Of a stretch of DNA of 64,000 bases, positions 36,601 to 49,681 are shown in pieces (position 1 is the stretch's first letter; every line of letters begins with the position of its first letter). The notes under the pieces are model-generated. The model was not told the DNA's origin, did not search any database, and saw only the letters and a program-made list of their open reading frames with translations. The stretch comes from Eutypa lata (lineage: Eukaryota > Ascomycota > Sordariomycetes > Xylariales > Diatrypaceae): contig JAKULF010000011.1 of assembly GCA_022661535.1 (NCBI GenBank), forward strand, positions 992,001-1,056,000, read 5' to 3'. The translations under genes and the position numbers were made by a program.

Positions 36601-36873
36601 TAGCTGCCTGTCAAAAGCTGTTGTGAGCTGCCGAGCTGTCACTGGTCTGACCTTAATGGGTTGTAGCTAACGATAGAAACTGCCACTAAGAAGACGCTAT
36701 GCTTAGATGTCAATCTTATGGTGTACAATACGATAAGCTTGTAGTCACTAAGTATAGGTAGCAATGGCTGGCTGCTGTTGGTCACGGGAATGTTTCGTAC
36801 GTGGGTGGAAAAAGACCCCTGTCCCGGAGATAGGAATAAGCCGAGTGACCTGTTATGTATAAGTGAAGTTATA
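30655..36873. other. Gene-poor region of ordinary composition
   Basis: No reading frame here has the length, start and composition of a gene. The longest are about 100 codons and most lack an ATG. Microsatellites include TACC units (32745–32765), GCAT units (33026–33049), TTG units (35068–35098) and GGGAGGT-type units (36115–36145). The region is not RIP-degraded. Noncoding RNA cannot be judged by eye. Confidence 0.6.
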
Positions 36874-37255
36874 CAATAGCGCGCCAGGGGGTATTTTTAA
36901 TATGGTTATCAGTACCGTTTTAAGGATCGATAGTTATTGCGACGACAGTACATAACCGTCCCTAAGGAAAACGGTCTTTAATGTTATATGTAGTGTAAAT
37001 TTGTGTATATTCTGATGCTTACCATTTATCCAAAGGTATATCCGTTTAAATAACTATCTTTAAATCTAATGGTACCCTCTAGGTTATAATGGTTACGAAT
37101 CTGGATGATGGTCTAGGACCTAGGGCCGTCTTCCACCATTTTGGGTCGATTTTGTGGTGGATGGCTAAGGGGAGCTTTGAGGGCTCCTTCCATTTCACGA
37201 TGCGCCTGCCTAGGACTTATATATCTAAATAATGCAGTCGCAATTGTCCCTAATT

Positions 37256-37345
37256 GTGACACCCGTAGCGCAGTTGTAAAACTGTAGACCTGTAGACCTA
37301 GCCAGTAATCCGTAGACCTAGCGTTCGATTCCCTGATGTGATGTG
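37256..37345 (+). ncRNA. tRNA-like segment with A-box and B-box
   Basis: TAGCGCAGTTG (37266–37276) fits the A-box and GTTCGATTC (37323–37331) fits the B-box of Pol III internal promoters, in correct order and 57 bases apart. The flanks do not form a clear acceptor stem and the T stem is weak, so it is not a functional tRNA. It could be a SINE head or a decayed tRNA carried by the surrounding TIR element. Confidence 0.4.
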
Positions 37346-37405
37346 GTAAAAGTAATAAAAATGAAGCCGTAAAATTGTATGTAGTAATTAAAATACGGTA
37401 ATATA

Positions 37406-37515
37406 TGGTGGTGAAGGTGGTAGGTGGTGAAGGTGGTAGGTGGTGAAGGTGGTAGGTGGTGAAGGTGGTAGGTGGTGAAGGTGGTAGGTGGTGAAGGTGG
37501 TAGGTGGTAGGTGCT
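37406..37515 (+). repeat. Minisatellite, GTGGTGAAGGTGGTAG unit
   Basis: Six regular copies of a 16-base unit plus partial ones, inside the TIR element. Frames that appear to encode HLPPSPPTTFTTY repeats on the minus strand are a by-product of this array. Confidence 0.9.
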
Positions 37516-37814
37516 TCCATACATACAATATGGGAGCACCACCACCTTTTACAAAATACGGTACAAAATCAACTCTAAGATCATCTTCAGAAATTATGTC
37601 CATCTCGGTCAAATGGCCCTTGCCGGCTGTATTATAGCTATCCATTCTTAAGGATTATCAAAATTAATGGGCATCTGACCGGCTTAAGCATTACTGTTAC
37701 CTTAATGCTCAAAGGTCCTAATTTCCTTAGTAGACTGCTTTATATTCGTGACCGTCTCGGAGCTTCAAAACGGTGCTGATAATCGTTTTATAAATACCCC
37801 CTGGCGCGCTATTG

Positions 37815-40800
37815 TATGATATCACGATGCAAGTAAACATACGTAGGTAGTATAATGTATAGAAGGGATCTGCCTAACATTGAAAGCGGTATCTAATACT
37901 GATACGGACTATGATGCAGCTGGATACCTACATGAAGATACGTAGTATGTATAAGTACATGGGGACCTGGCTGGCCCATCTTCAGACTATCTGCATGCAG
38001 GGATCATGGGGGTAGAAGATATGATGTACATATTCGATGTACCGTAGTTCCACGCACACAGTACACACCATGCCCATCTCATATTTTGGCGAAAGTATTT
38101 CGGACAGGTAGAAGCCGTGCAATCCATGCTATTACGGGATACAGCACTTTTAAGGGAAAGTCTTGGCCTTCTCTAGAGAGAGAAACAAGTGTTTAGCTGC
38201 ATGAATCCAGGCACACGAGCCCAAAGGTGACCTTTGGGTCGTATTAGTACCACTTCTTTGGGCTTCTTACATGGAATGCAGCGACATCTATGACACCTCA
38301 GATTTAAATACAAAGTTGCATCCACTTGCCCAACGTCTCGTCTCGCCTTAGCTGACTTGACTACGTAGTAAAAAGCTTCTCTATGCACATCATATCCACG
38401 GTATAAGACGTTGTTTGCATCATCATCATCATCATCATTATCCTCATCGTCTGAACAAATCTTCAACCCCTTCTACCTGACGTCTATCTAGCATCACATC
38501 ACCCATATACATACATATATATATCTCCCGAAGGACGTACTCCTTCATTATATCACTATCTGCAGCATATATTTCCTCGACTCACTGAATTATATAATCA
38601 CCGACGTCAAGAGGCACTAACGCCGACTTCTGGAGCAACACGACATCGTGTAAAGTCGTGTGAAGTATGTGCGAGTACACACAAGTGAGTGTTACGTGTC
38701 TATGGCCCATCATTTGCAAGCGGAGCTGACCTGCTGTGATTTACTAGATTCAGTACTACTGCGGACACTTTCGTTGGCAGGTTCAGAACTGGTGTCAAGA
38801 CTATAGAAAGACGGAGAAGAGATGTCAACCGAGCGTGACGCTTGCAGAATGGAGGTAGGTTGTGGCACAGATATTCTTATGTGAACCAAAACACCGTTAC
38901 TGACATTAAGATTTTCTAGAGGTGACGAAGTATGCTGTAGGTCTAGCCATCTTTTTATATTCCATAGGTCTTATTCCGTCTTATATGCACTATCGGTTCA
39001 TACTACTGTGAGCCGGTCAAGACTAAAGAAACCGGGAAATCGGCTACGTAGGAGGAAGTCTAGATCCGGCCCCGTCTTCGCGAGATCTTAGGTATTCTTG
39101 GAAGAGCATCTGGCTAACCCACTTGTCTAGGTGACTGCCGCCCGCCACCCACAGTTGAGTGGGAATATATGATAAAACGGAACAATAGAACGTCGCCATA
39201 CGTGAAATGATTCTAGAAAGTTTCCAGTTTATGATGACAGATCCATGCAATTGGAGACCCCGGTCCTCGGCAGGGCCCCAGTGACGGTTCGCCGGTCATG
39301 ATCATGAGTAACCCGGAGTCATGATTCCGGAGAAAAACTACAGCGGTGGAGACATTTTTATTTACTATCGAATCAGGATGCGGCCGTAGGAGGCTTGCAT
39401 ACATACATACATACGGAAGAAAACACAGAAATAATTTTTTGGGTATAACGGGCGCAAAAATGGATCATAAAAATTCAGACCGACAACAGCACTGGGTGCA
39501 AACCCCATGATTTGGTTACAACATTGGAGGATATCATTTTTTTCCTTTTTTGGCGAAAGGGCGGGCGGGACAAGCAGGCGAAAGGGCGGGCAGGCAGACA
39601 GGCATAGGGGCATTAAGGACATTGGACATTGGACATTGGTACATACCAGAATACCATTTCGGGACAAGGGTTTCTATTCATGGGTAGCGGCGTCTAGGTG
39701 GAGCAACGGTGCAACATTCCCCCCAACCCCACCCCACCACGCAGCCACGATGGCCCGTTCCCCAAGTATCGGAAGATAAATTGCTGTTTTTTGCTATCTT
39801 CACCGAGCTGAGGTTGGAGAAATCGCCGGTGTCAGCTTACTACTTACTACATAGTTACCGTCCGCATTTGTTTGGGCTTTGATTGGGGGCAGGGATATAT
39901 ACATCATACATACAGCAAGCGAGCGCACAGTCGTTTTTCTTTTCTGAATCAATGCAATGTATGTATTTTAGACGATCTGTACTTTGGACTTGAATTTTGG
40001 ACTATGGACTATGGGGTTAAAAAAAGTAAGGGACGGCATGGACCTTTTCTTCGTCGGTTGGAACGAGACCTTTATGACTACCTACGTATCTATTTCGGGA
40101 AATGCCCTTCGAGGGATTCGGCTTTTCCCGGATGGAAATCGGGAAGGGAAGGGGTTATCTGCCACCGCCTGATAAGAAGTTACTCGCTCTAGTTATTGCT
40201 TTACATACATAACTTGACAATCAAAAACACCCAATACCTACATACCTACCTACATACTTATCTAAGTAAATACGAAGTATGTATATACCAATTACCCTCG
40301 GCCATCTTGAGAACCCGAAAATTCAAAGCCCGAAGAAACGGGAAGCCCATGCCACGGTTTCCATCCTACTGATGCACGTAGCGAGCGCTATTTCAAACTC
40401 TAACCCAAATGTCACCAGCGGCCATTTGTCTAACCCAACTCTTTGAGCCGATTTTTGGTGGGGGGTTTTCTTATCCAGGAAGATCTTATTGGACCTCAAC
40501 CACGTACTTATTCGTAGTACTTCGTATGTCGGATGTGAATGGATGGAAGTTAAGCGGTGATCCAGTAATCTTCATAGAAGCTTACGTACGGAGTATCATA
40601 TTTAATACGTATATACATACATATGTAGGTAAGTGGCTATCTAGTACTACTAATAGATCACATAGACTTCTCATTACCTAATTACACTTTTAGCAGTACT
40701 TGTTTAGTATGGAGTAGCTTCATGTATGCATAGTACAATACAACATACTTACTTATGTATGTAGCGTTATGTTTGTCTGTATATCACAAGGGGCAGATAA

Positions 40801-43800
40801 AGCGAGGGTTAGGGACTGGACTGCATTAGGGCTGATCAATAATCGAAAAGTGGTTTCGTTATCTACTTGCAGAACAGACAAGTCATCGACCTACAGATCG
40901 TTTTCCTTGGGGTTACATCACCACCCACACGTGAAACTGGAGTCCCACGAAACAAACGTTGGAGACGAGACGCCTGGGCGCAAGGTCTTCGCCGACCCCA
41001 CGTGGGCTTGAGCTTGACGGCCTTCCTTAGTTGGTCGAGATTATCACACACATATATACATAGAATCTGTTGAAGATTGCCTATTTCCGCTTTGGTTTTC
41101 GATATACCGGATGACGAAAATTGCACGGGAATAGAAATGTCCACACTATAATAGGTATTCATTCCGATAATCCAAACAGACAGTGCAGCAGCACAGCATG
41201 TTAGACGTGATCGAAGAGCCTTGCGCGTCTGGACAGTCGTGACAGTCTACTTGACAACTATTCTTGTGGTAGTGGAGCACGCAACGGGCGTGACCCTTGA
41301 CTCTCTCCACAGCACTAGGGAGCCTGACAACTTCAGCTTCATTCGTTACGACATTATCTGGTACTAGGATCTCGATAGCCAGACTGCCAGATGGATTTGT
41401 ATGTTTTAAGTTTGCGAGTAACCCCACTATCACTTTCATCTAGAAGGGATAATCGAAGCACCTTGCATTACATTCGATGTGTCGGTGAATATACTACCAG
41501 GTGCATAATACCGGAATTATAGAATAGGCCGTTACTAGGTACGCTAAGCTGTGCCTCTCAAACCTTCAGCCTTAACCGTTCCAATTATGCATCCTATGTA
41601 GGTCGTACTGCATCATCACCTGCACGTCCCAGCAACGTTTTATGTCCCCGTGTTAAGGTTATGCTTTCAGTGATTGGATAGCTCACTCCCCGGCCTATAA
41701 GGCTTATAATGTGTGTTATTGTTGTTGGTGGTAGCGGTGGTGGTGGTGGTTGTGGTGTTACCTATTCTGAACACCGAACCAGTCGTCTGCATTACTAGAA
41801 GCGATCTTCTTGCAACATGACACATCAATCCCATCATTAGAAGCAAGGGATAGCATCCTACCGAGGCATAATGCTACAATATCCACCTTCACTCAAGGAT
41901 CTGAGGGCAAACCTTTGAAGCGCAGATGCACATCTTGCTCTGACAACGTTCATACATGCAGATGCACCCTAGGTAGGAGATATCATCAAGTTCTAGGCTA
42001 GGTAGGTAGTTCACGGGTCGGGCCTCTGCCCGATAGCGCACGTGGTTTTTGACGGTCTGGTAAGCTCGTAGGTAGCATCGGCTGCAATGATACTTCGGAA
42101 CATGCGCTTATTCTCACGTACAGACCGCTTAGAATTACCGCTTACGATCTATGCGCCCGTCTAACCAGGATGTATACAGCCTAAATATCGGATAGGTGCT
42201 TTGGTTATATGTTGTTCTCTTCCGATCAAGAAAATGAGAAACCAAAGACGGTCCCGAGTTCATCAATTGTTGTTCGAATCACATAACTAGGAGGTATGTT
42301 TATGCCAGGTATGTAGGTAGGGGCTTGGAAGCTTGGTCGGCTACAATGACCGCCTATCGGTTACGCCTAGAAGTAACTAACTAGTTATGGGGTTTAGTTA
42401 CAAAATAAAGAACGTTGGTCTACAATTCTGTCCCACTTTTGCCGAAGTGGTCGCCTATAAACTTACCGCGTTAGGAACATTACTTCGTACGTTGATCGCA
42501 TGAAGAACCTAGTAAGAAATCATCAACATTTCTCTTCATTCTGTTACCTTAACTTTCCTTATCATTGCGACATACCTACTTAACTATCTATGTATCTACT
42601 CGTTTATTTTGCAAGATAACGCGAGTGTACAGAGTATAACCTAACTTACCTCTAATCAATATATTTATTTGTTTCTTTATTTAAATCACAATGTGATAGA
42701 TTACAATGAAAACATTTACGTACCTACATGTAGTTAGTTATGTGGCAGACATATTGTGTCTAATACTAACTACCGAGATAGATCCCGTGTCATTTAAACT
42801 TTCAACCCTAGCAGAAGTGGTCATCTTTTAATCTATAGGTAATCTACTTATAGCCAAGGCACGCGCTTAAGATTCGACGATTATGGCAATACGCAGCATA
42901 CCTACCTACTTACCTACATGTAGAGATAGCTACCAATCCGTATGTACATAGAATCGGCTCGCATAATAGGCCGCATCCCAGCGAGCAACTTGCATCCATA
43001 CGACCCTATCGCAACCCCAACCAACAACAGCTGGGCTAATTAACCCTCTCCCTAATATGAAACTGATTTTCCGTTCTGCGTGTTCGAAGTTCTTAACCCC
43101 CTTCGGAGAATATTACCTTTCGTTTCTTATCTATGTATTTAAGACGAGGGGTGTCCGAGAAGGTCCGAGAATGGCCTTTTTTTTTGTGTCCCGTTTGAAA
43201 GGGAGAAGGGGGGGAGGGGGATAGACAATCGTCCGATCTTCGAGCTTGCTAGTTAGTTAGAACGCCTGCCGAGCTCTCTCTGACACTCTTCTGCCTTCAC
43301 GCACGTACATACATACACATACATACGATACACGAGACAGGCTGATTGTGCGATCATGAGACTCCACTCGGTGAATCGGTGAAGACGCAAAATCTTGGGT
43401 CGCCAGCTCACCGGGGTCGCACTTGTCTTGTCGCAACGAATCATGTGGCGGGACATCACCAACTGTTTGGTACGCAGGATTTAATCGGCAGCGAGCGGTC
43501 TCGTACGTCCCCTTTAGTTAAGCCTCTCTCTGTCCCTCCCCCCCCCTTTCCCTCTCTCTCTCTCTTTGGATCGCTTGCCCACAAGCGCCGTGACGCCGCA
43601 GTTCGCAGCTTGGACAGACGCGTTCATCGTCGAACTCCGACCTAGCGTCCTTGCAGTGGACGGCGGAGTATATTCTGGCGCGCGGGGTGAGGTTTTAGCT
43701 TCCTTGAACCCCTGAGCCTCCTCGAAGTAAGCCGTGTATGGATTATAAATTTCACACTGTTCAGCGGTCTAGCTTATCTCAGCTTCCCATGTAACCAACT

Positions 43801-46800
43801 CAGATAGCCCAGATGCGTTGCACATCTTTCATTTGCGGTTTTGCAATTTCATATAATATTCTCTTACTAATGTTCAGACTGACGCTTGGTGTGGGAGTCT
43901 ACCTACGGGTGCCCGATAATTACAATCGTTTCTGCTATTATGATAGTTATAGTATAGATAAGTAACTATTTGCATAACTAGATACATATAGTTATTAGCG
44001 TACCTCCAACAATTCCGAATTCTCCCCTCAATTTCTTGATCCATTCATTTTCCTCTCAAGAAGCTGTCGACCAAACAATTGCGCCATCTTGGTTGGTGGC
44101 TAAAACACGCTATATGTCCTCTCCCGCTAACTTACCGCCTCGAGAGGCACTATAACTACTTACTGCGTACTCCGCAACGGTGCCCTCCAGCTCTACATAC
44201 GGCAATCTCCGTTGTATCCATCAGGGAACGGCAATTACAGGAAAGGTGTGTCCTTACCGTAGACCGATATTCTTTGCTACGGCCAACGGCTTGTTGGTTG
44301 CAAAGCCGCGTCATTTTTTTGGGCTTTTCACGTTAGCTTCTGAGACAAAGAGCGGAGTAGTGGAGCTAGGTTGCGCTGATATGTTTCTAGGCCCTCTAGC
44401 CCTCAGAATATCGCAGCCTTTCTAGGCGGGACAAGGTCAGGGACCAGGTCACAATAGGTCCACCAAGTTTCTATCTGAAACAAGATCGGACCTCACCCGC
44501 ATAGCCAATCACTCATGTGACCTTAACCCTATCAGGCAAATATAGCAGTACGGTCACGTATAACTATGGCGTGGTTCATCTGATCGAAAGGCTCTGATGT
44601 GCCGCGTGATTCAATGCTCCGGCCGGTCCGCTTGTGTGTATGTGTGTGTGTGTGGGTGAGTAAATCTATGTACGCATTATTATCAGCGTGGTTTCTGCAT
44701 AAAACCCCAAGTGCGCCAGTACGGTGGGAGATGTGGCCCGTGTATATTATTCTGATTCATGACACCACCTTTTTGACCATATACTAATGGAACCACCCGA
44801 AACAAGTTAATATGTGACGATTGAATAGGATGAAGGTCACGCTATTTTCCTAGCGATATCGGCTTTGTATGGTATACCTTCGCCGCGATGTCACATAACC
44901 AGGCCGAAGAGGCTATTGAGAATCCTGGTTCCTGGTCAATCGGAAGGAAAATCACCTGATAGTTCAACGTTCAGCCCACACTCCCAGGGATCGTCATGGT
45001 TGATGTCGTTATAGAAAGATTGGCTAGGTTTTACAAGCAGACAAGGTGCGCGGCAAGGTAGCAGAAGATATGTATGATCTTCGTCCTAAAGAAAGAAAGT
45101 CGATGCCGACGGCCGAATTGCCGATCGAGCCCTTTGCCCGAAACAATACACTTGCGACGATAGACCAACCTCAATCATATTGGACACGATCACATATTTT
45201 TCGAGGGAAAAGCTTGAAGGAAGAAGAAAAATTAGAAAAAAGTAAGACGCGTATATACTCGCAGAATGAAGGGATAAAGATGTCACAAAGTCATGTATTC
45301 ACTTGCTTATAGTCCAAAACCTCTTCAGTAGAATATGGCTTACGATAGTTATTGGTTACATATTAACTGCCGCTGATAGCCCTTGTATTACCTAGATTGT
45401 AATCCGAACACTTGCTACTATGTAACAATAACTATGTAGAGCTTCTTACGTTTTGTTACTTATTCCTAAGGGGTCTAGACTGCGTATCCGTCAAACCAGT
45501 TTAATAAACTGACAAGGTACAAAGTACACTAGTTCGGAGATGAAGTTAGTCATTTCTCTGGAAATGAAGCCGAGAAGTACTCTTACTATCTAGCGAATAT
45601 GGGCGAGGCTTGAGTGAAAAGAACCCAGTATCAAAATTGTGGCGTGTCTGTCTTGGGTTAGATAGCCTTAGCAATCCGGGGATGTTCCTTGTTGATATCG
45701 TGAATAGCCAGATAGCATCCCTCCGCACTATCTTACAGAGAGCTGAGAGGCGTTGGAGGGAAAGCCACTGTATCATCACATTTCTCCACCGCTAACGTGG
45801 CTCTTATGTACGTAGCTACCAATGAACCCCTTTGCAGATGACACCTATGTAGTAGTTCATAACAAATTTAGTAACAGCCTAAGTACCGGCTCAAGTACCC
45901 AATAATGTGTTCAAGCTATTTGATGATAATTTATCGCAGTAAGACACTATATAGTTCTAATTAAAAATACAACATGCTGTGACCAATCTAAAAGGACATG
46001 GGTAATTAAAGGTGTACTGCTCGTTATTAGGATAAAGCAACAGGCGTGTATACTATGTGACGTTATGAACAACGCCATGTTGTTTGATTGAGCACGTCTT
46101 GATCTGTCATTTTACGATACATCTAGAAGTTCCAGGCTGGCAAGTGCTGGAATGCAACAAGAAATGGTAATTCGTTATGCCACGTGAATGACAGGACTGG
46201 ATGGGATTGGCCAAGACATGTCATTGCCTTCTAGCCTCATTCTAGCGCCTAGGCCGGTGGCGTGTAGTGATACCCAACAGCTCTTAGCCTAGGTATAACT
46301 AGAGTTAATAACATGTATGTATGTATATTACTTGATGGAGAGAAAGTATTGGGACACCACGAGAGCTTCAACATGAAAGATCGTTCAATTGATCCTTGCG
46401 GAAACTTCGCCCCTGTATCGGATGTTCTTGGCAGGCAAACCCCTTGGGCTGATCAAAATCCCTTTTTGCCCGATAGATCACATCTACATTTAGTAATCAT
46501 TAGCAGTATGATCTTCAGGGTCTAACGTTAGGGCTAACTCTCAATAGTGAGAAGGTGAAGTTGATCAGGGACTTGTCAGATCCCCCCACGTGGTTCATGA
46601 CTCCATGATGCCTAAATCGGTCGGGCATACAGATCTGCTATTTGCTAATCCAGCTGACCAGTTCTGCCTACCTACAATCGTGCATTGATACCAGGCAGCC
46701 AGGGCACCGAGAACAACGTATTGTAGAATTCGGATAGGAATATGTCACGTTGGTTACGTGTCGACACGGGACGTGGATCTTCATTCGATCGCCGTTGGGC

Positions 46801-48592
46801 ATCAATATCTCTTGTTCCCCTGCATAGATCGTTCCTATGACGTACAGGCCCTGGCCCTGCTTGCATAGCAGCGCCAAATGCCGTGCATGAAGAAACCGAG
46901 CCCACAGCACTCCACGCATTCAAGCAATTTACACTGGCTTGGAAACTGCAATGTACTTTGACTTTTTTTCAGCAAAAAATTGCCAAGTAAAGCAATGGTG
47001 TTACATCGCATATCCCTACCCTCAATCTCGATTTCCTGATGATCAATGCCCAACACACGAGAATGCCATGCACGAAAGAAAGAAAGGGAAAAGAAGAAAA
47101 AAAGAAAAGAGAAGCGAAAAAGGAGGTAGATACGAAGAAAGGAAATGAGAAATCAGCAGCCACTCGGCTAATCTAGTCTAACGTCGCAGTCGTGGTGATG
47201 GTGGTGGTGGTGGTGGAAAAACCAGTGTGGTATCCCGAGCACTACCGATCGAGATGCGGGCCGAGACTGTGCATACCCGTCGCGCGACAGCACGCTATCG
47301 TCGAAAGGAGAAAAGATCGCTCGCCAAAGTCGGCCCGTTGCCACTAAAAGTCGAGGCTAAAAAAAAGCTCAACCCTTGGCAACCCTCCCCTGCCCGGGTA
47401 AGCACTATGGATGCGCGTATGCGCGTGCGTGTGTTGAAAACCTGGTTTATGGGAAGAAAAAGAAGAAAATCTCACTAGGGAGAAGGGGGTGTGTGGCATG
47501 CAACCAGCGCGACAAATGAGGATCGCTGAAGTGCCCGAGTGCTTACGCCCAAAAGGAAAAAAAAAGAAAGAAAGGATTAAAACAAAAGAAGAGAAGGGAA
47601 AAAAATGAGGCGGCTCGCTATCGCATTTACCACACAGTTGGGAGAGGACATAAGGTCAAGAGATAAAAAGAAAGCAAACAACGGTGTTATTCCTTCTAGA
47701 TCGAGTAACATGATGCGAGTCGGAATCATCGGCCTCCGCGCCCCTATCTTTCTCCATACGGAGCCGAAAAAGGAGAAAAGTATTTTCCATGCGTGTCGTG
47801 GTGATATACTGTACAGTTCAGTCTACACCCACAACCTTTGTCTGAGGGTCAGATGACCAGCAATTACCTAGGTCTAGGTTGAATTGTCTGGCTCTTCACC
47901 TCCAAATTCAATGTGCGTGGTGGCGTTGTGCCAAGGAGCCGAAATCAAGTCCGCTAAACAACATGCAATGCAACGCGCCCGATTTGGGTGCATTTGGGGT
48001 ACTCATATGATAGGGTTTGAGGCTGTCTTATCTCAGCACCGGCTGTTTGCGACCACGGTATGCGGTCGAATCACTTTGAAAGTCTTCCTAACAGGATCTA
48101 GGGTTCCATAGCACAGGTTTACTCTATAGTTTCTGATATATATTTCTTTTGTCGCGAGAATTTACGGTTAAAATTACGGGGTAATATTGTAGGTAGGGTA
48201 CGTACAAATCAAGTTAAAACGCCTCGTTAAATTGTATGTAAGCTTAATAATAGCTACGTAGTAGTTTATTGAAAACCTTGCAAATTCGCTGCATGTGCCA
48301 GCTGGAAAGAGCGAGAAAAAGGGCGATAACCATTATTCAAGCGCTGAATTGAGAGTTAGGTACTGGAGTCTGACAAGACATGGTACGAGATATACTGACA
48401 CATTATGTATAAGCAGACATTACCTGTACATTGCTTATTCAATTAAGCATACGATGACTACCTTAGCCCGAGAAACACATTTGCATGATCTCAATAACAT
48501 TAGAAAGGTGATAATATTGACTGTAACTTTTACGTATAAGATGAAACTTAACACTATGGGACCAACTTTATATTGCTATCCATGATTACACT
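37815..48592. other. Gene-poor region of ordinary composition, continued
   Basis: About 10.8 kb without a convincing gene. It holds microsatellites: ATC (38418–38438), ATAC (39395–39415), TACC/TACA (40230–40260), GGT (41725–41757), CT (43540–43565), GT (44633–44654), GGT (47191–47216), and purine-rich tracts at 47070–47150 and 47555–47610. Short frames are scattered on both strands, none with family-like composition. It is not RIP-degraded. Confidence 0.55.
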
Positions 48593-48703
48593 TTAGAGAG
48601 AAAAATGTCGTATAATGACAGAGATTATGCTAAGAAAGTGTTAGACAAGGATAAGCACTGGTATAACCATTTTCTATGCCTGTCGTTCTGGTGATAGATA
48701 TCC

Positions 48704-48982
48704 TTACCTGAATGGGCGAGGAAGAAGAGTACAAAATGGCCCGTGATCGGGAACTGGTCTTCGACAGAACGGGCAGCTCTCCGCTCTCTTGACCTTATGA
48801 ACCTTGCCAGAATCGAGAGGTTTTTCCGAAAGCTCCGAACTTGTCGGTGGAGTGTTAGGACAGTTATCTGGTGCATCCGACTTACCGGCGTGCGAGGAGG
48901 GAGGACCACTCGCAGTCTCTGAACCATGTAGTGGAACCACCGCGGGCTTCGAACCAGTCTTAGACGAGTCCTGAGCAGCCAT
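48704..48982 (-). CDS. Small protein with C-terminal CPFC motif
   Basis: The ATG at 48982 opens 92 codons. The first 65 residues are Ser/Pro-rich and disordered-looking (SETASGPPSSHAGKSD, NTPPTSSELSEKPLDS). The end is ESCPFCRRPVPDHGPFC, where CxxC plus a third Cys might bind a metal. The codon AGG just before the stop overlaps a good donor, AG|GTAAGG at 48708. Splicing to an acceptor at 48630 would replace the last residues with a short Ile-rich tail ending at 48593. A longer overlapping frame on the same strand (48625–49131) has an Arg/Leu/His composition unlike protein and was not chosen. The family is not recognised; it could also be noncoding. Confidence 0.4.
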   Translation of the reverse strand: MAAQDSSKTGSKPAVVPLHGSETASGPPSSHAGKSDAPDNCPNTPPTSSELSEKPLDSGKVHKVKRAESCPFCRRPVPDHGPFCTLLPRPFR

Positions 48983-49681
48983 AGTCCAGTCTTTATGTCG
49001 AATATAGGGATTATATGTGGTGAATAAATCGATGTAACTAATCGCAGAAGTATGGTGTAAAACAGGGGTTTATGCTTGCCTTGATGATGAAGGCAATGGG
49101 GTGTGCCGTTCTTAAATAGTATAGAAAACAACGTCTACGTACCAATTTCAACGATGAACAACAACTGGTCATTGAGTGTACCACGACAATTGCTTTGTTC
49201 ATAGATGATAGATGGTACTCTTGTATCTCTGACCTAAGTGAGCGGTATGTGTTCTTTGTTTGGTATTGAAACTAAAAACATCTGTTCATTAAGCTTAACG
49301 ACAAGCTTCGAATGTTTCGTTCATATCTAACATATTATAACGTAGGAAATAACCTGGATCATTCTAGTCTCGATGTTCGGAAACATATTTGCTGACTCCT
49401 TTAAAAGGGGCCTGGCTGTTCACTTGAAACTATGCGATACACCCGTTGATGGATTTGAAGTCAAGATAACGTCAGAGTCACTCGCGATTCACTTCGCTTG
49501 AATAATTTGATTATAACAGTTTATATATTATGAGTATATTAGTACTCCTTCCGGTGTATATAATACCCCTAGGTACATGTTAGGACACACTTGGTGCTAA
49601 GAAGTTAAATATAACACAAGTAATTTTTAGACCATCACTATTAGACCTATCTACCATATTTCCTTACTTGATCCTATAAAA
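48983..49681. other. Intergenic region
   Basis: About 700 bases of moderately A/T-rich sequence between two minus-strand genes. No feature is recognised. Confidence 0.5.

Larger units (their letters stand above)
36874..37814. mobile_element. TA-flanked terminal-inverted-repeat element, 941 bp
   Basis: The ends read CAATAGCGCGCCAGGGGGTA in both directions (36874 forward, 37814 reverse). Identity is exact for 23 bases and imperfect to about 48. TA flanks both ends, as for Tc1/mariner-type insertions; flanking bases are themselves palindromic, so the duplication could be read one base differently. The interior holds a 16-bp minisatellite and a Pol III-like box pair but no transposase, so this is a non-autonomous element (MITE). 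On the minus strand about 37520–37645 encodes about 40 protein-like codons of unknown origin. Confidence 0.8.

Noticed and set aside
37113..37645. Overlapping frames encoding Pro/Thr/His repeats
   Set aside because: They are translations of the 16-bp minisatellite in different frames, without a conserved start or flanking domain.
38173..38466. Frame with an Asp-rich start and CHRCRCIPC
   Set aside because: It lacks an ATG (opens with TTG), and the Asp run is an ATC microsatellite.
41146..41439. 97-codon minus-strand frame with many Cys
   Set aside because: An ATG after a possible acceptor makes it tempting, but there is no supporting second exon, motif or neighbour. Left as undecided noise.
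42273..42283. GTTCGAATC resembling a tRNA B-box
   Set aside because: No A-box upstream and no cloverleaf is possible.
47605..47856. Lys/Arg-rich frames in the purine-rich tracts near 47 kb
   Set aside because: They arise from A/G-rich low complexity and have no domain-like content.
48625..49131. Minus-strand frame of 168 codons overlapping the small CxxC gene
   Set aside because: Its Arg/Leu/His-heavy composition is typical of a shifted frame, while the alternative frame has protein-like composition.
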